This document shows positions 58,360 to 64,000 of a DNA stretch of 64,000 nucleotides, piece by piece; within the stretch, counting starts at the first letter, position 1, and each line of letters begins with the position of its first letter. The position numbers and the translations under genes are program-made. The DNA lies in the NCBI RefSeq assembly GCF_014205885.1, contig NZ_JACHFB010000002.1, forward strand, positions 283,965 through 347,964, given 5' to 3'. The notes beneath the pieces are model-generated. The model worked only from the letters and a program-made list of their open reading frames with translations, made no database searches and was not told the origin of the DNA. The DNA comes from Borreliella californiensis (GTDB taxonomy: Bacteria; Spirochaetota; Spirochaetia; Borreliales; Borreliaceae).

Positions 58360-60087
58360 ATGAATACAAAAGGAAAAGTCGTTGGAGTTACTGGAAACTT
58401 AGTTACCATTGAGGTGGAAGGTTCAGTTTCTATGAATGAAGTTTTATTTGTAAAGACGGCTGGTAGAAATTTAAAAGCAGAAGTAATTCGTATTAGAGGC
58501 AATGAAGTTGATGCACAAATTTTTGAATTGACAAAAGGGATATCTGTTGGAGATCTAGTTGAATTTACAGACAAGCTTTTAACAGTTGAACTTGGACCAG
58601 GTCTTTTAACTCAAGTGTATGACGGGCTTCAAAATCCTTTGCCTGAATTGGCTATTCAGTGTGGATTTTTTTTAGAAAGGGGAGTATACTTAAGGCCCTT
58701 GAATAAAGATAAAAAGTGGAATTTTAAAAGAACCTCCAAGGTTGGAGACACCGTTATTGCGGGAGATTTTTTAGGTTTTGTGATTGAGGGAACTGTTCAC
58801 CATCAAATAATGATTCCATTTTATAAAAGAGATTCTTATAAAATTGTGGAGATTGTAAATGATGGTGACTATTCGATTGATGAGCAAATTGCTGTAATTG
58901 AAGATGATTCTGGCATGAAGCATGATATTACAATGTCTTTTCATTGGCCTGTTAAAATCCCTATTACTAATTATAAGGAACGACTTATCCCTAGTGAGCC
59001 TATGTTGACTCAAACTAGGATTATAGATACATTTTTCCCAGTTGCCAAGGGTGGAACTTTTTGCATTCCAGGGCCTTTTGGAGCTGGAAAAACGGTTCTT
59101 CAACAGGTTACAAGTCGAAATGCTGATGTTGATGTGGTGATTATTGCAGCTTGTGGTGAGCGAGCAGGAGAGGTGGTAGAAACTCTTAAGGAATTCCCTG
59201 AATTGATAGATCCAAAAACAGGTAAATCTTTAATGGATAGGACTTGTATTATTTGTAATACATCTTCAATGCCAGTTGCAGCCAGAGAAGCTTCTGTTTA
59301 TACTGCTATTACTATTGGTGAGTATTACAGGCAAATGGGACTTGATATTCTTCTTTTGGCAGATTCAACTTCAAGATGGGCGCAAGCTATGAGAGAAATG
59401 TCTGGGCGTCTTGAGGAAATTCCGGGTGAAGAGGCTTTTCCGGCGTATCTTGAATCTATTATTGCTTCTTTTTATGAAAGGGCAGGCATTGTAGTTCTTA
59501 ATAATGGTGATATTGGATCTGTAACAGTTGGTGGTTCTGTAAGTCCTGCTGGTGGTAATTTTGAAGAGCCAGTTACTCAAGCAACTTTAAAGGTTGTAGG
59601 AGCATTTCACGGGCTTACAAGAGAAAGGTCTGATGCTAGGAAATTTCCAGCGATTAGCCCTCTTGAATCTTGGAGTAAATATAAAGGCGTTATTGATTCT
59701 GAAAAGACCGAATATGCAAGATCTTTTTTGGCAAAAGGTAACGAAATTAATCAAATGATGAAAGTTGTTGGAGAGGAGGGCATAAGTAATGAGGATTTTT
59801 TAATTTATTTAAAATCTGAACTTCTTGATTCATGCTATTTACAACAAAATTCATTTGATTCTGTTGATGCTGCTGTAAATTCTGAGCGTCAAAATTATAT
59901 GTTTGATATAATTTACAACATTCTTAAAACCAACTTTGAGTTTCCCGATAAGCTTCAAGCAAGAGATTTTATAAATGAATTAAGGCAAAATCTTTTAGAT
60001 ATGAATCTTTCTTCTTTTAAAGATTATAAGTTTAATAAATTGGAGCATGCTTTGAGTGAATTGATAAATTTTAAAAAGGTAATTTAG
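58360..60087 (+). CDS. atpA: V/A-type ATP synthase subunit A (catalytic)
   Basis: The catalytic head subunit. The 575 residues have the N-terminal barrel, the A-type insertion (about 110-190) that marks V/A catalytic subunits, the P-loop GPFGAGKT (238-245), the catalytic ACGERAGEV and ADSTSRWAQAMREMSGRLEE. No intein. In Borrelia the enzyme may run as a proton or sodium pump driven by glycolytic ATP, since there is no respiratory chain; the ion is not determined here. Confidence 0.96.
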   Translation: MNTKGKVVGVTGNLVTIEVEGSVSMNEVLFVKTAGRNLKAEVIRIRGNEVDAQIFELTKGISVGDLVEFTDKLLTVELGPGLLTQVYDGLQNPLPELAIQCGFFLERGVYLRPLNKDKKWNFKRTSKVGDTVIAGDFLGFVIEGTVHHQIMIPFYKRDSYKIVEIVNDGDYSIDEQIAVIEDDSGMKHDITMSFHWPVKIPITNYKERLIPSEPMLTQTRIIDTFFPVAKGGTFCIPGPFGAGKTVLQQVTSRNADVDVVIIAACGERAGEVVETLKEFPELIDPKTGKSLMDRTCIICNTSSMPVAAREASVYTAITIGEYYRQMGLDILLLADSTSRWAQAMREMSGRLEEIPGEEAFPAYLESIIASFYERAGIVVLNNGDIGSVTVGGSVSPAGGNFEEPVTQATLKVVGAFHGLTRERSDARKFPAISPLESWSKYKGVIDSEKTEYARSFLAKGNEINQMMKVVGEEGISNEDFLIYLKSELLDSCYLQQNSFDSVDAAVNSERQNYMFDIIYNILKTNFEFPDKLQARDFINELRQNLLDMNLSSFKDYKFNKLEHALSELINFKKVI

Positions 60088-60108
60088 GGGGTTTGGAGAA
60101 ATATATAT

Positions 60109-61413
60109 ATGAAAAGAGTCTATAGTAAAATAGAGTCTATAGCAGGCAATGTAATAACTGTTACAGCTCAAGGTATTAAGTATGGTGAGCTTGCTATTGT
60201 AAAAGCAAAAGATACAAGTTCTCTAGCCGAAGTAATTAAACTTGATCGAGAAAAAGTTTCTCTTCAGGTTTATGGTGGTACAAGAGGTGTTTCCACATCA
60301 GACGAAATAAAGTTTTTGGGGCATTCAATGCAGGTTTCATTTTCTGATAATTTGTTAGGCAGAATTTTTGATGGTTCTGGAAATCCTAGAGATGGGGGTC
60401 CTACTCTTGATGATAGTTTGATTGAGATTGGGGGGCCTTCTGCAAATCCTACAAAACGTATTGTTCCTAGAAATATGATAAGGACAGGGCTTCCAATGAT
60501 AGATGTTTTTAACACTCTTGTTGAATCTCAAAAATTACCAATTTTTTCTGTTTCTGGGGAGCCTTATAATGAATTGCTTGTGAGAATTGCACTTCAAGCA
60601 GAAGTTGATTTAATAATTCTTGGTGGAATGGGGCTTAAGAATGATGATTATTTGACTTTTAAAGATTCTTTGGAAAAAGGAGGTGCTTTAAGTAGGGCAA
60701 TTTTTTTTGTTCATACTGCTAATGATTCTGTTGTTGAATCTTTAACTGTTCCTGATATTTCGCTTTCTGTTGCTGAAAAGTTTGCTCTTAAAGGTAAAAA
60801 AGTTTTAGTGCTTCTTACGGACATGACGAATTTTGCCGATGCGATGAAAGAAATATCTATTACAATGGAACAAGTGCCTTCTAACAGAGGTTATCCTGGA
60901 GATTTATATTCTCAGCTTGCATATCGTTATGAGAAAGCTATTGATTTTGAAGGTGCAGGATCGATTACAATACTTGCGGTTACAACAATGCCGGGTGACG
61001 ATGTTACTCATCCTGTTCCTGATAATACTGGGTATATTACAGAAGGTCAGTATTATTTAAAAGGTGGCAGAATAGAACCTTTTGGGTCGCTTTCAAGACT
61101 TAAGCAAATGGTAAATAGTAGAACTAGAGACGATCATAGAACTATAATGGATTCAATGATCAAGCTTTATGCGTCTTCAAAAGAGTCTGTAGAAAAAAAG
61201 GCTATGGGATTTAATATGACTAAGTGGGATGAAAAATTGCTTAAGTATAGCAATATGTTTGAAAACAAGATGATGGATTTATCTGTTAATATTCCTCTAG
61301 AAGAGGCTTTAGATTTGGGTTGGGATATTCTTGCTAGTTGTTTTAGCCCAAAAGAAACGGGAATAAAAACAGACCTTATTGAAAAATATTGGCCTAAAAA
61401 AGAGACTTATTGA
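60109..61413 (+). CDS. atpB: V/A-type ATP synthase subunit B (regulatory)
   Basis: The non-catalytic head subunit. The 434 residues lack a canonical P-loop ([13 protein letters not shown] in its place), as expected for subunit B, and carry the conserved [15 protein letters not shown] and [16 protein letters not shown] and [23 protein letters not shown] at 60109. Its TGA overlaps the region of the next start. Confidence 0.95.
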   Translation: MKRVYSKIESIAGNVITVTAQGIKYGELAIVKAKDTSSLAEVIKLDREKVSLQVYGGTRGVSTSDEIKFLGHSMQVSFSDNLLGRIFDGSGNPRDGGPTLDDSLIEIGGPSANPTKRIVPRNMIRTGLPMIDVFNTLVESQKLPIFSVSGEPYNELLVRIALQAEVDLIILGGMGLKNDDYLTFKDSLEKGGALSRAIFFVHTANDSVVESLTVPDISLSVAEKFALKGKKVLVLLTDMTNFADAMKEISITMEQVPSNRGYPGDLYSQLAYRYEKAIDFEGAGSITILAVTTMPGDDVTHPVPDNTGYITEGQYYLKGGRIEPFGSLSRLKQMVNSRTRDDHRTIMDSMIKLYASSKESVEKKAMGFNMTKWDEKLLKYSNMFENKMMDLSVNIPLEEALDLGWDILASCFSPKETGIKTDLIEKYWPKKETY

Positions 61414-61415
61414 TT

Positions 61416-62024
61416 ATGTCTAAAATTAAATTGACAAAAAATGATCTTAAAAAGCAAAAAGACGAACTTAAAATGTTTAAAAGATATTTACCTACTTTGC
61501 AGCTTAAGAAGCAACAACTTTATATGGAAATTGTTAAAATTGAGAATGCTTACAGAATTAAAAATCTTGAGCAACAAAAACTTAAAGAGAGTATTTCTAA
61601 TTGGATTGCTCTTTTTAGCGAAAAATTTCCTTTTGAGAGTTGGATTCAAGTAAAAACAGTAGTCAAAAAGTCTTTAAATATTGCAGGGGTTGCAATTCCT
61701 ATATTCGATTCTATTGAATATGAAGACATAAGGCATGATTTACTTTTTTCTCCTTATTGGGTAGATAAGGGGATTGAAGTTCTTAAAATTGTGATTCAAA
61801 TTGATGTAGAACTTAAAATTTTAAAAAAACAGATTGATTTGCTTTTAAAAGAGTTTCGAATAACATCTCAGAGAGTTAATTTATTTGAGAAAGTTATGAT
61901 ACCAACAGCTAAGACTAATATAAAAAAAATTAATATATATCTTGGAGATCAGCAAACTGCAGCTGTTGTAAGAGGTAAAATTGCTAAATCTAGTTTGATT
62001 AAAAAAAATAGGAATAGCTTATGA
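61416..62024 (+). CDS. atpD: V/A-type ATP synthase subunit D (central stalk)
   Basis: The rotor shaft that links the head to the membrane ring. From ATG 61416 it has 202 residues as two long antiparallel helices (starts SKIKLTKNDLKKQKDELKMF; C-terminal RRVN-like segment ITSQRVNLFEKVMIPTAKTN). A TTG at 61410 is also in frame. It overlaps atpI as ATGA. Confidence 0.92.
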   Translation: MSKIKLTKNDLKKQKDELKMFKRYLPTLQLKKQQLYMEIVKIENAYRIKNLEQQKLKESISNWIALFSEKFPFESWIQVKTVVKKSLNIAGVAIPIFDSIEYEDIRHDLLFSPYWVDKGIEVLKIVIQIDVELKILKKQIDLLLKEFRITSQRVNLFEKVMIPTAKTNIKKINIYLGDQQTAAVVRGKIAKSSLIKKNRNSL

Positions 62025-63847
62025 TTGTAAAAATGAAAAAAGTTTTACTTTTGACTTTATCAAAATATAAAAAAGAATCATTAGAGATTTTAAGAGATTT
62101 TGGAGCAGTTCACATTAATTCTTGCAATAAAAATTCAGATTCTTTAAAAAAAAGCATTGATAATAGGCGAATTTTAATACAAGCTTTTTCCCTGCTTAGA
62201 GAAGATGGAGGTGTTAAAGCTTTAAAATCTTCTAATGGAAATTTTTTAGATATTGCAAAAAGCATAGTCAATTTAGGCAATGAAATTAAAGAATTTCAAG
62301 ATATTAAACGATCTTTATTGCATGAAAGGAATTTGATTTCTGTTTGGGGAAATTTTTCTTTAGAGCATGTTGACAAATTGAAAGAGTCTAACATTTATAT
62401 TCAATTTTTTAAAATCCAAAAAAGTGAATATAAAAATTTATTAAGAGATTCTAGTGTTAATGTATTTTTGATTAAAAATGTAAAAAACACTTCTTATTTT
62501 GTGAGTGTTGGTGAGTTTGAGCAAAAAATTGAAATTGCTGATGAGTTTAAGTTTAATTTTGATCTTGATTATATTAATAATAAATTAAAGGTTGTTGATG
62601 AGATTTTAGATCAAAAATTGACTCAAATTTCTCTTTTTAATAAATATATTGATATTTTAAGAGATGAGATAAAAAATTACGATCAAATAGTAGAGTTTGA
62701 GCAAGTTTTAGCTGATATGCAAACTGATTTTGATGATTTTTCGTATATTACAGGATTTGTTCCAGCAGAAAGTCAAGAATCTCTTAAAAGCGCAGTTTTA
62801 AAAGCAGGTTTTGCAGCTCAATTTGCAGATCCCGAAGAAAATGATATTATTCCAACTTATATAAAAAGAAAAGGAATTGCCAATTTATCTGCACCTATTT
62901 TTAATATTTTAGAGACAATTCCCGGGTATAAAGAAAGGGATATAAGTTTTATCTTTATGTTATTTTTCTTTGTGTTTTTTGGTATGATAATAGGTGATGC
63001 GGCTTATGGAGTGATATTTTTTTTGATAGGAATTTTACTTAGTTTAAGTTTTCTTATTAAAGGCAAGCCCCTAACATCAGTTCATGGGTTAATATTTTAT
63101 CTAAGCGTATCATCGATACTTTATGGTGCTATGACTGGGACTTGGTTTGGTAGCCCTTTAATTCTTGAAATGTTTCCTATTTTAAATTCATTTAAAGTTA
63201 GTTATTTGACAGAGAAAAATAGTGTGCAAAATATTATCTTTATCTGTTTTTCAATAGGAGTTTTGCAAATTTCATTAGCGCATGCTTGGAATTTTTTAAG
63301 ACAAGTAAAAGAAAAGCCTTATATTCATTCAATTGCACAGATTGGTTGGCTTATGTGTATATTTGGACTTTATTATCTTGTTTTGAATTTAATACTAAGT
63401 CAATCTCGATTTCCCATGTATAATGCTGTTTATAATGTAATATATTTTGGTGTTGCACTTGTATTTGTTTTTAGCAAACAAGATGGTTCAAATTTTTTCA
63501 AGTGTATATTGAAAAGTTTTGGGGGTATTATAGAGCAATTTTTAACCACTGTTTCGGGGTTCGCAGATATAATATCTTATATTAGGCTTTTTGCAGTTGG
63601 ACTTGCAGGACTTTCAATCTCAGCAAGTTTTAATACCATGTCAATACCTTTGTTAAAATCTTCTAATATTGGTCTTGTAGTAGCTGGAATTATTGTTATA
63701 CTTTTTGGGCATGTTTTAAATATAATGTTATCTTTACTTTCAGTAATTGTTCATGGAGTAAGGCTTAATATGCTTGAATTTTCAAACCATTTAGGGCAAG
63801 AATGGAGCGGATATGCTTATAAGCCTTTTAGAAAAATTAAAAAATAA
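62021..63847 (+). CDS. atpI: V/A-type ATP synthase subunit I (membrane stator, a subunit)
   Basis: Conducts ions against the K ring. The 608 residues comprise a cytoplasmic half with coiled coils (about 1-305) and a membrane half of seven or eight spans (about 310-590). The essential Arg is in SYIRLFAVGLAGLSISASF; GMIIGDAAYG marks the first spans. ATG at 62021 overlaps the atpD stop; ATG 62033 is an alternative start. Confidence 0.94.
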   Translation: MIVKMKKVLLLTLSKYKKESLEILRDFGAVHINSCNKNSDSLKKSIDNRRILIQAFSLLREDGGVKALKSSNGNFLDIAKSIVNLGNEIKEFQDIKRSLLHERNLISVWGNFSLEHVDKLKESNIYIQFFKIQKSEYKNLLRDSSVNVFLIKNVKNTSYFVSVGEFEQKIEIADEFKFNFDLDYINNKLKVVDEILDQKLTQISLFNKYIDILRDEIKNYDQIVEFEQVLADMQTDFDDFSYITGFVPAESQESLKSAVLKAGFAAQFADPEENDIIPTYIKRKGIANLSAPIFNILETIPGYKERDISFIFMLFFFVFFGMIIGDAAYGVIFFLIGILLSLSFLIKGKPLTSVHGLIFYLSVSSILYGAMTGTWFGSPLILEMFPILNSFKVSYLTEKNSVQNIIFICFSIGVLQISLAHAWNFLRQVKEKPYIHSIAQIGWLMCIFGLYYLVLNLILSQSRFPMYNAVYNVIYFGVALVFVFSKQDGSNFFKCILKSFGGIIEQFLTTVSGFADIISYIRLFAVGLAGLSISASFNTMSIPLLKSSNIGLVVAGIIVILFGHVLNIMLSLLSVIVHGVRLNMLEFSNHLGQEWSGYAYKPFRKIKK

Positions 63848-63863
63848 ATAAAAAGGAGTACTT

Positions 63864-64000
63864 ATGGATATAGGTTTAATAGGGGTTAATTCAGCTTTAA
63901 CAATCTCAGCAATAGGTTCTGCGTTGGGTATGGGAGCAGCAGGTAGTGCTGCTATTGGAGCATGGAAGAGATGCTATATGCAAGGAAAGCCAGCACCATT
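63864..64000 (+). CDS. atpK: V/A-type ATP synthase subunit K (membrane ring), N-terminal part (cut by window edge)
   Basis: The proteolipid of the rotor ring. ATG at 63864 follows AAGGAG (63853-63858); the 45 visible codons read MDIGLIGVNSALTISAIGSA, then LGMGAAGSAAIGAWKRCYMQ and GKPAP. The glycine-rich helix and the GAWKRC loop are typical of the first hairpin. The ion-binding Glu lies beyond the window. Confidence 0.92.
   Translation, partial: MDIGLIGVNSALTISAIGSALGMGAAGSAAIGAWKRCYMQGKPAP

Overview
The window is a 64-kb stretch of a Borrelia chromosome of the Lyme disease group (B. burgdorferi sensu lato, most likely sensu stricto). The base composition is very AT-rich. The flagellin reads, as far as I remember it, like B. 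burgdorferi FlaB, and the gene order follows the B31 chromosome from nagA/fliD/flaB (BB0151-BB0147) down to the V-type ATPase operon (about BB0096-BB0090), read in the opposite direction to B31 numbering. I see no plasmid, phage, insertion sequence, CRISPR array, rRNA or tRNA gene. Species and locus-tag statements come from memory and were not checked by a search.

Layout. 1-3.7 kb: 5' part of nagA (minus), then the flagellar cap gene fliD and the flagellin gene flaB. 3.8-7.0 kb: glycine betaine/proline transporter proVWX with a convergent yidD. 7.1-12.9 kb: the BesC-BesA-BesB RND efflux operon, ending in a small PII-like gene. 12.9-13.4 kb: a decayed gene and the leader of an acyl-CoA ligase gene. 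13.4-20 kb: acyl-CoA ligase, a class B penicillin-binding protein (minus), hisS and a TPR membrane protein (minus). 20-30.4 kb: a long plus-strand run with a TPR protein, a giant GreA fusion, recA, a ScpA-like protein, rluB, cmk, rpsA and three envelope proteins. 30.6-35.7 kb: rpsB-tsf-frr-uppS-cdsA-rseP. 35.7-38.3 kb: a hemolysin III family protein (minus) and a PTS EIICB. 38.4-41.6 kb: rpsF-ssb-rpsR-rplI-dnaB. 41.6-49.7 kb: a possible outer-membrane protein (minus), thiolase, a parvulin, nusB, a TPR protein, map and htrA. 49.9-57 kb: a phosphoribosyltransferase, asnS plus a small exported protein (minus), murI-rsgA-mutS2 and an unknown gene. 57.2-64 kb: V/A-type ATPase subunits E, a DUF2764-like protein, A, B, D, I and the start of K.

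How it fits together. Most genes are on the plus strand, in tightly coupled operons with short overlaps and frequent TTG or GTG starts. The content fits a reduced-genome spirochete. It has periplasmic flagella, imports osmolytes, salvages nutrients, makes isoprenoids by the mevalonate route (thiolase present, dxr absent from the usual cdsA-rseP gap), and runs a V-type rather than F-type ATPase.

I did not find a wholly new system. The points most worth a second look are: two genes whose only well-placed start appears to be AUU or AUA (besC and a lipoprotein gene at 29.4 kb); the GreA domain fused behind about 740 residues; a PII-like protein in the efflux operon; a ScpA-like protein without a neighbouring ScpB; the flaB leader hairpin with GGA in its loop; candidate ribosomal-protein leaders before rpsB and rpsF; and a gene remnant before the acyl-CoA ligase gene.
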